From the NCBI GenBank assembly GCA_019694395.1, contig JAIBCC010000036.1, forward strand, positions 1-58,828: a stretch of DNA of 58,828 nt, given 5' to 3'. The notes below the pieces were generated by a model. It searched no databases and was not told where the DNA came from. It saw nothing but the letters and a program-made list of their open reading frames with translations. The DNA comes from Pyrinomonadaceae bacterium. GTDB taxonomy: Bacteria > Acidobacteriota > Blastocatellia > Pyrinomonadales > Pyrinomonadaceae. The number at the start of each line of letters is the position of its first letter. Within the stretch, counting starts at the first letter, position 1. The translations under genes and the position numbers were made by a program. Shown one piece after another: positions 8,849 through 17,275 of this stretch.

Positions 8849-8888
8849 CTAAGAAAGTCCGAAGTTTTTAAACCTCAGACTTTCTTAG
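8849..8888. terminator. Intergenic hairpin, possible terminator
   Basis: CTAAGAAAGTC at 8849-8859 pairs perfectly with GACTTTCTTAG at 8878-8888. The loop can pair further (GAAGTTT with AAACCTC, one mismatch). It lies between the ends of two convergent genes. Neither side has a strong T run, so termination is a guess. Confidence 0.45.
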
Positions 8889-8890
8889 GT

Positions 8891-8918
8891 TTACCTTTTA
8901 CCTTTTGCCTTTTACCTT
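8891..8918. repeat. Heptamer repeat array (TTACCTT)4
   Basis: Four consecutive 7-mers, TTACCTT, TTACCTT, TTGCCTT and TTACCTT, end 4 bp from the stop of the following minus-strand gene. This is one of nine such heptamer tracts in the window, similar in kind to the STRR heptamers described in filamentous cyanobacteria. Confidence 0.75.
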
Positions 8919-8922
8919 AACT

Positions 8923-11900
8923 TTACTCCCAAACTGCACCTTTTCCGGCATCCCACAGTTTTTTGTTCATTGCAGGAATGTCTTTTTCCAAAAGTTCAGT
9001 TCCGCGTGCTTTGAGCGTTGCCCATTTGGCATTCATTTCTTTTAATAGATCCAAATTAGGCTGATTGACGCGGGGAATATCGCTTTCGGTTTGATTAATC
9101 AAATACATATAATCAGCGGTAAATTTATTTGGATAATTTTCCACATCATCATATGCTTTGGCTTTGCGTTGAACCATATCGTTATCCCAAGTCTTCATTT
9201 TGGTTAAAAGTGCTTCACCTTCAGTTTTGACGGTTTTACTTTTCGCATCGTCAGGCAAAGAATTCAGCACGGCTTCCAAGCGTCTTTGTTTGTCGTAAAG
9301 GTCATTGACCATTTTGTGCATTGAGTTCAATTCAGCTTCCATTGCCGACATTGTTTGACTGTATTCTTTGTATTGAGCGGCTGTAGTCGGATACATCGGA
9401 TTAGCCAAAATCTCAGCGTTGGCAGTAACTTTTTGTTCACCGAAAATGAGTGTGACCGAATATTTGCCGGGGATTGCCTTGTGTCCGGCAAAACTGGCTT
9501 CGATATAAACTCCCGGAACTCCAACCGCAGTCGGATAACGCATATCCCAAACGAAACGATTCAAGCCTTTGTTTTTAGATAAAGTCGGCTGTGAATCAGG
9601 TCCGCCGTCCCATCTGCGATAGGATTTATCGGCTTTTGAAGAAAATGTTCGAACCAAATTGCCTTCAGCATCGCGGATTTCCAACGAAATATCATCCGGT
9701 TTTTTCAATTCGGGTAAGTTGTAATAAAGCACAATTCCAGAAGCAGGATTTACGCCGCGAAAACGGTTAGTTCCATCAAAGTCTTCGTCCGTATCATCCA
9801 ATTCGCTGCCTGAGTTGGTCAAATATGCTCCGGTCGGTTGATAGATCGAAAGTCCGTTTACACCTGTTTTGTATTGGCGCAAAACGCTCAAATCATCCAA
9901 AACCCAAAAGGCTCTGCCCGAAGTTGCGGCGATTAAATTTCCTTGATGCACACGCAAATCGGTGATTGGTGTATTAGGTAAATTCAGTTGAAACGGTGAC
10001 CAATTTTTCCCGCCGTCCCACGAAATATAAACGCCGCGTTCCGTTCCCGCGAACAATAAATCTTTGCGGACATCATCTTCACGCACAACGCGGGTAAAAG
10101 TGTCTTGGGGAATTCCGTTATCAATTTTTGTCCAGGTCGCACCGTAATCGGTTGTTTTGTAGAGTCCCGGACGATGATCGTTAAATTTATAACGGGTAGT
10201 TGCAATGTAGGCAGTTGCTTTGTCGAACGGCGAAACTTCGATTGAATTGATCAGACATTCTTCCAAACCTTTTGGCGTTACATTTTTCCAGGTTGCGCCT
10301 CCATCTCTGGTCAATTGCACCAGACCGTCATCGCTTCCTGTCCAAATCACGCCTTTTTCGAGTGGCGATTCCATAATGTAAGCCAGCGTCCCGTAATTTT
10401 CTGCGCCGACCGCTTCATTGGTATATGGTTCGCCCGGTCTGCCTTGCTTTTCTTTTTCGTTGCGTGTCAAATCAGGCGAAACTTCTTTCCAGCTTTTGCC
10501 TAAATCGCTTGTTTTCAATAAATACTGCGAGCCGTGATAAAAAGTGTTCGGCTCCCATTTACTCCAAATAATCGGCGCATTCCAATTAAAACGATATTTA
10601 TTGTCTTTGGCATCACGTCCCAAATATTGAATCGGAGCCGCCATTATATTGGTTGCGGCTTTGGCTTTGACATCAACGACTTCGATTGTTCCTTGATAAC
10701 TTCCGCCCAGAACATAATCGGGTTTGTTCGGATCAAAAGCGAGAAATGCGCTTTCACCACCTGCCGAAGCTGTCCAGCTTCTTTCAGAAATTCCGCCGCT
10801 GCCAAATTCGCGGTTGGCAATCGAAACCGAAGTGCTGTCCTGTTGTCCGCCGTAAATCCGATACGGGAATTGATTATCAACATTAATGCGGTAGAACTGT
10901 CCGGTCGGCAAATTCGCCTGAGTTGACCAGATTTTTCCTTTATCAAAAGTAACTGCCGAACCGCCGTCATTTGAGATAATCATATTGTTCGGATTGTCAG
11001 GATTGATCCATAGGTCGTGAAAATCGCCGTGAGTTCCGCGCAGATTTGTCCACGTTCTTCCGCCATCATCCGAACGCAAAGCCGGAGCCGATAAAACATA
11101 GATGGTATTTTCGTTCTTCGGGTCTATGAAAAGTTCGATGTAATACCAGGCGCGCTGCACTAAACGATTATCATTCGTGACCTGATTCCAGCTTTTACCG
11201 CCATTGTTTGAAACATAAAGTCCGCGTTCATCTTCATACGAATCACTTTCGATCAACGCATAAACTTTTTCGGAGTTGGAACGGCTGACCGCAATCGCCA
11301 TTTTGCCCATTTTTTCGGGTAATCCTTCGGTCATTTTGTTCCAGGTTTCGCCGCTGTCAGTTGATTTATACAAACCGCTTCCTGCACCGCCCGAAATAAC
11401 TTTCCAGGGCAATCGTCCGTGTTCCCACATCGCAACATAAAGAATTCGCGGATTATTGGCATCCATCGAAAGCTCTGACGCACCTGTTTTGTCATTAACG
11501 AATAAAGTGTTTTTCCAGGTCGCGCCGCCGTCAGTAGATTTATAAACTCCGCGTTCTTTTGACGGTTGATACAAAACTCCCTGAGCCGCCACATAAACAA
11601 TATCGGGATTTTTCGGATGAATGATGATGCGGGAAATATGCTGCGAATTATCCAAACCAATCTTTTTCCAGGTCTTTCCGGCATCGGTTGATTTATAAAC
11701 TCCGTCTCCGTCGTGCGTCATCACGCCGCGCACTGCGTGTTCGCCCGTGCCGACATAAATTACATTCGGATCACTTTCCGAAACGGCAATGGCACCAATC
11801 GTCGCTGTTTTGAAATATCCGTCGGAAATATTTCGCCAGCTTTGTCCGGCATCTTCGGTTTTCCAAACGCCGCCGCCTGTCGATCCCATATAGTAAATAT

Positions 11901-12069
11901 TTGGATTGCCGACCACTCCTGTTCCGCAATTGGCGCGACCGCCGCGAAAAGGACCGATTGAACGCCACTTCAACGGCTTAAAGACGTTATTGAAATCGTC
12001 AGCGGTTTGAGCCGACAAACTAAAGGCTGAAAGACAGAAAATCAGCAACAAGATTAATTTTTTTGACAT
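8923..12069 (-). CDS. Secreted sortilin/BNR-type beta-propeller protein
   Basis: About 1048 residues. I chose the ATG at 12069, giving MSKKLILLLIFCLSAFSLSAQ, a textbook signal peptide; an upstream TTG at 12150 would bury it. The mature protein is built from BNR/Asp-box blades, with repeated S-x-D-x-G-x-T-W motifs (KTEDAGQSW, KSTDAGKTW, KSTDGGATW, KSTDSGETW). These form two propellers of the VPS10/sortilin or glycosyl-hydrolase-like class, up to about residue 740. A beta-sandwich region and a helical C-terminus (about 900-1048) follow. Such proteins are often annotated as glycosyl hydrolases, but I see no catalytic residues to prove it. A close paralogue lies at 48287-51745. Confidence 0.88.
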   Translation of the reverse strand: MSKKLILLLIFCLSAFSLSAQTADDFNNVFKPLKWRSIGPFRGGRANCGTGVVGNPNIYYMGSTGGGVWKTEDAGQSWRNISDGYFKTATIGAIAVSESDPNVIYVGTGEHAVRGVMTHDGDGVYKSTDAGKTWKKIGLDNSQHISRIIIHPKNPDIVYVAAQGVLYQPSKERGVYKSTDGGATWKNTLFVNDKTGASELSMDANNPRILYVAMWEHGRLPWKVISGGAGSGLYKSTDSGETWNKMTEGLPEKMGKMAIAVSRSNSEKVYALIESDSYEDERGLYVSNNGGKSWNQVTNDNRLVQRAWYYIELFIDPKNENTIYVLSAPALRSDDGGRTWTNLRGTHGDFHDLWINPDNPNNMIISNDGGSAVTFDKGKIWSTQANLPTGQFYRINVDNQFPYRIYGGQQDSTSVSIANREFGSGGISERSWTASAGGESAFLAFDPNKPDYVLGGSYQGTIEVVDVKAKAATNIMAAPIQYLGRDAKDNKYRFNWNAPIIWSKWEPNTFYHGSQYLLKTSDLGKSWKEVSPDLTRNEKEKQGRPGEPYTNEAVGAENYGTLAYIMESPLEKGVIWTGSDDGLVQLTRDGGATWKNVTPKGLEECLINSIEVSPFDKATAYIATTRYKFNDHRPGLYKTTDYGATWTKIDNGIPQDTFTRVVREDDVRKDLLFAGTERGVYISWDGGKNWSPFQLNLPNTPITDLRVHQGNLIAATSGRAFWVLDDLSVLRQYKTGVNGLSIYQPTGAYLTNSGSELDDTDEDFDGTNRFRGVNPASGIVLYYNLPELKKPDDISLEIRDAEGNLVRTFSSKADKSYRRWDGGPDSQPTLSKNKGLNRFVWDMRYPTAVGVPGVYIEASFAGHKAIPGKYSVTLIFGEQKVTANAEILANPMYPTTAAQYKEYSQTMSAMEAELNSMHKMVNDLYDKQRRLEAVLNSLPDDAKSKTVKTEGEALLTKMKTWDNDMVQRKAKAYDDVENYPNKFTADYMYLINQTESDIPRVNQPNLDLLKEMNAKWATLKARGTELLEKDIPAMNKKLWDAGKGAVWE

Positions 12070-12264
12070 AGAAAAATTTCGGTTAGAAAAAGGGTTGTTT
12101 TGATAATGCAATTTCAGGAGGATTATACTTTGGGAGATAATTTTAATCAATCAGGTGCGTCAGGGTAAAAAATAAGTAAACCAGAAGCACAAAAGATCAA
12201 ACCATCAAAGTTTGGATAAATATTAATGGTTTTCGATGGCAGTTTTTTATAATTCGGCTATTTT

Positions 12265-12642
12265 TTATCTCTGATTCCGGTCAGAATTTTCGTAACTGTT
12301 CAAAATTGAGTATTGACCGGAGTAGCCAATCGTGTTGTTGGGGTTTTTAGGATCTGGTCCATAATCATTGGGAAATGAATCGCCCTCAATGCAGTAAAAG
12401 ACAAACAATACGATGGCTGCAATATTTCCGACAAAAGGAATGGTAGGAGCCAGAACCCACAAACCGCTTTTTCCAGTATCGTGTAATCTTCTGACTGCAA
12501 CCGCTATTGACGGAAGCAAAGTCGCTAGAAAATATAAGGCTATTAAAATAACTGGGATTGATACCAGACTTGAGTTGTTGAATATTGAAGATAATAAAAT
12601 AGTAAACAGCCCCAGACAAATAATAATGAGCCAGTGCATCAA
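12265..12642 (-). CDS. DUF805 family membrane protein, 5' end damaged or non-canonical
   Basis: DUF805 inner-membrane protein. It shows the family signature RRLHDTGKSGLWVL, a following hydrophobic pair and the tail GDSFPNDYGPDP. The visible starts (TTG at 12642, ATG at 12639) have no ribosome site and lie inside the first membrane region. The same frame continues upstream and encodes GRARRAEFWYFTL, the conserved N-terminal DUF805 motif, before an in-frame TGA at 12700-12702. No ATG, GTG or TTG lies between that stop and the motif. Either translation starts at an ATT codon or the gene has lost its true start. The function of DUF805 is unknown. Confidence 0.7.
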   Translation of the reverse strand: MMHWLIIICLGLFTILLSSIFNNSSLVSIPVILIALYFLATLLPSIAVAVRRLHDTGKSGLWVLAPTIPFVGNIAAIVLFVFYCIEGDSFPNDYGPDPKNPNNTIGYSGQYSILNSYENSDRNQR

Positions 12643-12849
12643 GGTAAAATACCAAAATTCCGCACGTCTCGCCCGCCCGCTAGTTCCCTCAATAATTCGT
12701 CAAAACGAATAAATCTAATTAAACCCAAAACTTGTTTGAGTGACCGAAACCCTCTGACGTAAAAATCTAATGACAAAAATGTTGCCGACCAATTTGGTCA
12801 TAAGCAAAATATCTATTGAACTGATAAAAAATAAGCAGATGTTTGTAAA

Positions 12850-15012
12850 CTATCTGCGGACTAAAACGCGTGCATTTCCGGCATTTCCGCTTTGGTCAAA
12901 AACCCGCAAAGTTACCGAATATTCGCCCGGATTTTTCAGTGTAACCTCAAAAGTGTAGCGTTCTTTCGGACTGTCGGAAATTCCGTCATCAGCATAAACG
13001 CTTTGCCATTCACTGCCGTCAACGCTGTATTCGGCACGGCTGACAAAACTTGAAACGTCGGTGGCTTCAAAAGTCAGACGCGCTTTGTCGCCATTTACTT
13101 GCGGCGCTCCGATTACAGCGACTTGCGGAGCGGTGTTGTCAATATCCATCGGTTCGGAAATCTTTTCGCCTGAAAGGGATAAAGGCAATGGATTTGACGG
13201 GGAATCTTTGGCTATAACTTTGAAAATATAACGTCCGTCTGCCAAAGCCAAACCATCTAAAGTGAAGAAGTTATCACGCAATCCGGCACGTAAAAGTTTG
13301 AATTCTTTTTCATTTATGCCGCGATAATAAAGGTCATATTCCAGTTTATCTCCATTGCGGTCTTCGGCAGTCCATTGCAATGCTTTTGCGCCACGTTGAT
13401 AGGCGCGGCGGGGCGGAATTGGAACTGCGGCAGGTAAACCGAAAGCGGTTGGGTCAAGTCCTAATGTCTCAATATTAGGATCTACAACTTGCGGGGGATT
13501 GGCGAAAAGTCCGACACTGGTTGGGAATAATTGAATTGCAAGAATTTCCGGCGCAATATTATTTGCCAAATACGAAACCGAAACATCATTGAGCGTGGCG
13601 GTATTTTTCAAAGTCGCCCGCCATTGCATAAATCTGGCTTTCGGGCTGGAAATTGAGCCGCCTTTCGAATCGGCAAGCGGCGCGCTCCAATCGCTCCACG
13701 TTTCGTCGGGTTTAGCAGTATTTCCGGTTCGGGTTTGAACCGCAATGTTACCGTTTCCATTCCACCAAACTCTGCCCCACAAAGCAGAATTTTTCGCGTC
13801 GCGGACTGATGAATCGTAAGTTCCTTCGGTTACGGTTTCAGTTCCGAAATTATAAAGTTTCCCTGCATTTGAGGACGTTGCGTAAAGTTTTTTGCCGTCC
13901 GTAATGATTCGTGAAACTTGTCCTTCGTTGGTTTGCAGTAATAAAGTCTCGCGTCCGTCGCGGGTGACATTGTAAATTCTGCCTTTGTCCGAAGTTCCTA
14001 AAAGCACACCACTTCCGTTCTGATGGGCATAGAGCGAAAATCCGGTTACGCTTGCCGAACTCCAAATAACTTCGTTTGAACCGTCAGGATTAATGCGGTA
14101 AACGGCACTTTTGGCAGCCGCCAATTCATAACGGCTTTTAGGCTGCTGTTCAGTTGTCGTTGCTGATTCGGTTGACGTTACTGCAACTACCGTGGTCGAG
14201 CCGTCTGCGCCGGTTCCGGTCACGGTTGAAGGATTCGGACGCGAAGTCGAAGCCGCTTCACTCAACGCCAAGGCATAAACTGCGCCGTCAGGAGCAACCG
14301 AAAGCTCGTGAATTTCGCGCAAAGCCGCATCAAGCACGGCAAATGCTTTGCCTTCAGGCGTGATTCGCAAAACGATTCCGTTAGCGTCTGTTCCGGCGTA
14401 AAGATTTCCGGCTTTATCAACCGCCATCGAAATAATATGTGTTTCACTTGAATCAAAAAGCAACGAACTTTCAGGAGTCGCATTGGCAGCTTTTACTTTG
14501 TAAATTTTGCCGACCTCACCCGTTCCGACTGCCAAACTTCCATCATTCAAAACTGCCAAAGACCAAATATATTTGTCCGGCGGATCAAAATAAACCACTG
14601 CTTTTCCGCTTGAATCAATTCGATAAACCTTGCCGTCAGGTGAAGTTCCTGCATAAAGTGCGCCGTCTTTTCCGATTGCCAGAGCATTGACATCCAATTC
14701 GGCTAAATCGCTGAAAAGAGCACCTTTACCGGCGGCATCAACCTTAAATATTTTACCGTCGTTACCCGTTCCTAAATAAATATTTCCGGCAGAATCAGCC
14801 GCGCTCGACCAAACGTAAGATTGTTGCGTGTTAAAAACTTCGTTTAGTTTCGGAGCTAAAGAAACTGCGCCTGTTTCGTCAATCGAAACACCTTTGGCAT
14901 CGCCTTTCAGAATTTCAGCCCGTGTGTTGACCGTCCAAATTGTCGGTTCGGCGGCGGAAATTAAAATTGTAAAATTGAAAACGAAAATTAGCAGAAAGAA
15001 AAGTTTTTTCAT
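12850..15012 (-). CDS. Secreted beta-propeller protein with C-terminal Ig-like domains
   Basis: 720 residues. The signal peptide (1-20) ends ISAA. Residues about 60-420 are repeated blades of the type GNIYLGTGNDGKIFKVD, GALYAGTSPDGKVYRID and GNLYAGTDANGIVLRI, an NHL/SMP-30-like propeller. A Thr/Ser-rich insertion (about 255-285) interrupts it. After that come a discoidin-like stretch (ETWSDWSAPL, RFMQWRATL) and a fibronectin-like C-terminal domain (DRNGDKLEYDLYYRG, YSVTLRVFDQSGNAG). Probably cell-surface or secreted; binding partner unknown. The stop lies about 210 bp from the DUF805 gene, so an operon is uncertain. Confidence 0.82.
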   Translation of the reverse strand: MKKLFFLLIFVFNFTILISAAEPTIWTVNTRAEILKGDAKGVSIDETGAVSLAPKLNEVFNTQQSYVWSSAADSAGNIYLGTGNDGKIFKVDAAGKGALFSDLAELDVNALAIGKDGALYAGTSPDGKVYRIDSSGKAVVYFDPPDKYIWSLAVLNDGSLAVGTGEVGKIYKVKAANATPESSLLFDSSETHIISMAVDKAGNLYAGTDANGIVLRITPEGKAFAVLDAALREIHELSVAPDGAVYALALSEAASTSRPNPSTVTGTGADGSTTVVAVTSTESATTTEQQPKSRYELAAAKSAVYRINPDGSNEVIWSSASVTGFSLYAHQNGSGVLLGTSDKGRIYNVTRDGRETLLLQTNEGQVSRIITDGKKLYATSSNAGKLYNFGTETVTEGTYDSSVRDAKNSALWGRVWWNGNGNIAVQTRTGNTAKPDETWSDWSAPLADSKGGSISSPKARFMQWRATLKNTATLNDVSVSYLANNIAPEILAIQLFPTSVGLFANPPQVVDPNIETLGLDPTAFGLPAAVPIPPRRAYQRGAKALQWTAEDRNGDKLEYDLYYRGINEKEFKLLRAGLRDNFFTLDGLALADGRYIFKVIAKDSPSNPLPLSLSGEKISEPMDIDNTAPQVAVIGAPQVNGDKARLTFEATDVSSFVSRAEYSVDGSEWQSVYADDGISDSPKERYTFEVTLKNPGEYSVTLRVFDQSGNAGNARVLVRR

Positions 15013-15149
15013 TGAATCTTATGTGATGTTTGGACTTAGAGAACTAAAACCAAAACCCTTTACCGTTAAACTTCAAACATTATACGCGAAAACCTGAAAA
15101 TAGTTATTGTTTTGCTTGCATTAAACCCATAAAGATTCCAAAAAGCGAT

Positions 15150-15173
15150 TGTGACAGTTGAGAAAGTGTCACA
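15150..15173 (+). promoter_or_regulatory. Shared operator, copy 2 (TGTGACA-N10-TGTCACA)
   Basis: A perfect palindrome with 7-bp arms, 71 bp before the first beta-barrel gene. The spacer GTTGAGAAAG matches the other two copies in most positions. The arm spacing (TGTGA-N14-TCACA) is unlike the CRP site (TGTGA-N6-TCACA). No sigma-54 box is visible downstream. Confidence 0.65.
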
Positions 15174-15244
15174 GTCAATCAACACAAAATAAATAAGTTT
15201 GTGCAAAATTGAAATGTCTCAAAAATATTTTACGGAGAGATTCA

Positions 15245-15787
15245 ATGAAAAAATTACTAATTATTTTAACTTTGATCGGGAGCTTATCAATAACTCTGTT
15301 GGCGCAGTCAACCGATGATTACAACAAAGGCGAGGTTTTTGCGGGATATACAGCTTGGTTTGATGGCGATAGTTCGGCTATGCACGGGTTTAACGCGGCG
15401 GGAGTTTATAACTTTCATAAATACGTTGGCGTTAAGGTCGAAGGGACAGCTGCCTTTCGGAATCAAAATTTTACTGTCTCGACCTGGGAACGGAAAATTT
15501 ATAATGTTGCCGCCGGAGTTCAGGTAAAAAATAACCGTAAGGAACAGGTTTTTCGCCCCTTTGGTCACGTTTTATTTGGGTATGGCGAGTATCGGAGCAA
15601 AACAAGGACTGGTAATACAACCTTTGAATTTACTGAAAAAGGCGCATCCTTCACAGTTGGCGGCGGACTCGATTTTAAGGTCACTGACAAAATTGATATT
15701 CGGGCGGCACAGGTTGATGTGACGCGAATTTTAGGGGCTGACAGAATAGATATTCGATTTAGCACAGGAGTTATCTTTAAATTCTAA
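15245..15787 (+). CDS. Outer membrane beta-barrel protein (paralogue 1 of 3)
   Basis: 180 residues from the ATG at 15245, which has GGAGAG upstream and gives a signal peptide ending LLAQ; an earlier TTG is unlikely. The mature protein has alternating strands typical of an eight-stranded OmpA/OmpW-like barrel (GEVFAGYTAWF, KYVGVKVEGTAAF, HVLFGYGEYRSK, SFTVGGGLDFKV). It ends GVIFKF, with the C-terminal Phe used for BAM recognition. It is the first of three tandem paralogues that share YNKGE, GVYNFHKYVG, VQxKxNR, KPFGH and IDIRAAQ. It probably sits in the outer membrane; channel or structural role is unknown. Confidence 0.85.
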   Translation: MKKLLIILTLIGSLSITLLAQSTDDYNKGEVFAGYTAWFDGDSSAMHGFNAAGVYNFHKYVGVKVEGTAAFRNQNFTVSTWERKIYNVAAGVQVKNNRKEQVFRPFGHVLFGYGEYRSKTRTGNTTFEFTEKGASFTVGGGLDFKVTDKIDIRAAQVDVTRILGADRIDIRFSTGVIFKF

Positions 15788-15795
15788 AGTTTGAC

Positions 15796-15819
15796 TGTGA
15801 CAATTTAAAAAGTGTCACA
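15796..15819 (+). promoter_or_regulatory. Shared operator, copy 3 (TGTGACA-N10-TGTCACA)
   Basis: A perfect palindrome with 7-bp arms, spacer ATTTAAAAAG, in the 109-bp gap between the first and second barrel genes and 77 bp before the second. Its presence implies that the second and third barrels have their own regulated promoter. Confidence 0.65.
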
Positions 15820-15896
15820 ATCCATCTCACTGGATTCACCAAAATTTTCAATAATCAAATTGTTTTACAAATTCCACTTTTGGGGAGACTATCACC

Positions 15897-16511
15897 ATGA
15901 AAAAATTACTACTCGCATTAGCTCTAGTTTTTCTTTTGTCAACGCTTTCCTTGGCTCAAACAGATGAATACAGCAAAGGTGAATTGTTTACCGGATATTC
16001 GGCAGGTTCAAATCTGGAATTTGACCAAGTTTTTCAAGAACACGGTTTTAATATTTCGGGGGTTTATAATTTCCACAAATATATCGGGATCAAAGCCGAT
16101 GTTTCCGGCACTTATCAACCGCTTGACGGCACATTTTTCTTTCCAAATGCGCCTCAACAAACTAACCAAACCTGGAAAGGAACACATAATCTCTACAATT
16201 TTACTGCTGGTGTTCAGGTAAAAGACAACCGTAAAGATTCTACGCTCAAACCTTTCGGACATTTTTTAGTCGGCTATGGAAAGCATTTCGATAGTTATAA
16301 AACCGCTTGCCCGACAGGCGCACAGTGTCCGCCGTTAGACATTGATTTTGATGGTGTTTCCTACATTTTGGGCGGTGGATTGGACATCAAATTAAACCAC
16401 AAAATTGACATTCGGGCGGCTCAATTTGATATAAATCCGATTTTCGGAAGAAACAATAAAGGAAATTGGAATAACGGACGTTTTAGTGCCGGAGTTGTTT
16501 TCAAATTTTAA
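15897..16511 (+). CDS. Outer membrane beta-barrel protein (paralogue 2 of 3)
   Basis: 204 residues with a signal peptide ending SLAQ and a C-terminal Phe (GVVFKF). It shares the block order of paralogue 1 and is closer to paralogue 3, with which it also shares a two-Cys loop, CPTGAQCPP (about 139-147), probably an extracellular disulphide loop absent from paralogue 1. GGGGAG precedes the ATG. Operator copy 3 lies upstream and the third barrel follows after 13 bp, so paralogues 2 and 3 are probably one transcript. Confidence 0.86.
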   Translation: MKKLLLALALVFLLSTLSLAQTDEYSKGELFTGYSAGSNLEFDQVFQEHGFNISGVYNFHKYIGIKADVSGTYQPLDGTFFFPNAPQQTNQTWKGTHNLYNFTAGVQVKDNRKDSTLKPFGHFLVGYGKHFDSYKTACPTGAQCPPLDIDFDGVSYILGGGLDIKLNHKIDIRAAQFDINPIFGRNNKGNWNNGRFSAGVVFKF

Positions 16512-16524
16512 GGAGTTTACTACT

Positions 16525-17124
16525 ATGAAAAAAAGTTTATTAATTATTGCATTTATTTGTTTTTTATCAATCGTGACAATCGCACAGGATGAATATAACA
16601 AAGGCGAAATCTATGCCGGGTATTCAGGTGCGACAAGTTTTTTTGAAGAAGATTTAGTTGAACACGGATTTAATGCCAGCGGAGTTTATAATTTTCATAA
16701 ATACGTTGGCGCAAAAGTAGATGTGTCGGGAACTTACACCGAGTTTACCGGACTTTATTATTTTCCTAATTCACCCAACACACGAACTCAATGGAAAGCC
16801 CGACATAATTTATACAATGTTTCCGGCGGAGTTCAATTTAAGGACAACCGCACCGATACAAGGTTTAAGCCGTTCGGTCACGTTCTGGTTGGTTATGTTA
16901 ATCATTTTGATACGGTTAAAACAGGTTGTCCGACCGGAGCGGTCTGTCCTCCGATTAATTATGATTCAACCGGAATGTCGCTAACTGTTGGCGGTGGACT
17001 TGATATAAAAGTTAATAAAAGAATAGATATTCGGGCAGGGCAATTTGATATTAATGCTATCTTTACTGACAGAAGTAGATGGGTAAATACACGTTTTGGT
17101 GCCGGAATTGTTTTTAAGTTTTAG
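16525..17124 (+). CDS. Outer membrane beta-barrel protein (paralogue 3 of 3)
   Basis: 199 residues. The ATG at 16525 is preceded by AAGGAG and gives a normal signal peptide; a longer reading from 16486 overlaps the previous gene and is unlikely. It carries the same barrel blocks as paralogue 2, including the two-Cys loop CPTGAVCPP, and ends GIVFKF. The 13-bp spacing to paralogue 2 points to translational coupling. The three copies look like successive tandem duplications, with 2 and 3 the more recent pair. Confidence 0.86.
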   Translation: MKKSLLIIAFICFLSIVTIAQDEYNKGEIYAGYSGATSFFEEDLVEHGFNASGVYNFHKYVGAKVDVSGTYTEFTGLYYFPNSPNTRTQWKARHNLYNVSGGVQFKDNRTDTRFKPFGHVLVGYVNHFDTVKTGCPTGAVCPPINYDSTGMSLTVGGGLDIKVNKRIDIRAGQFDINAIFTDRSRWVNTRFGAGIVFKF

Positions 17125-17149
17125 ATGTTAATGAAAATTAGAAAATTGA

Positions 17150-17247
17150 AACGCAAAGACCGCAAAGTTTAAATAAGAACGCGACACTCAAAGAAACAAT
17201 TGTAAAAACTTTCATATTCTTGGCGAAACCTTTGCGTCCTTTGCGTT
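17150..17247. repeat. Long inverted repeat after the barrel genes
   Basis: AACGCAAAGACCGCAAAG at 17150-17167 pairs with CTTTGCGTCCTTTGCGTT at 17230-17247 with a 2- to 3-base internal mismatch. It sits between convergent genes and could act as a bidirectional transcription barrier. The arms are themselves near-repeats of CGCAAAG. Confidence 0.65.
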
Positions 17248-17275
17248 AAAGTTTTCTATTTTTATTGCTAGGAAT

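Noticed and set aside
10534..10970. Overlapping ORFs of 130 and 108 residues within the BNR gene
   Set aside because: Both are alternative-frame shadows of the large propeller gene.
12120..12150. TTG start for the BNR protein at 8923
   Set aside because: It would place 27 residues before a typical signal peptide that begins at the ATG at 12069.
15174..15244. Sigma-54 promoter before the first barrel gene
   Set aside because: No GG-N10-GC pair with the right spacing lies between the operator and the start codon.
7633..15819. CRP-type sites
   Set aside because: The TGTGA and TCACA halves are 14 bp apart instead of 6, and the spacer is itself conserved.
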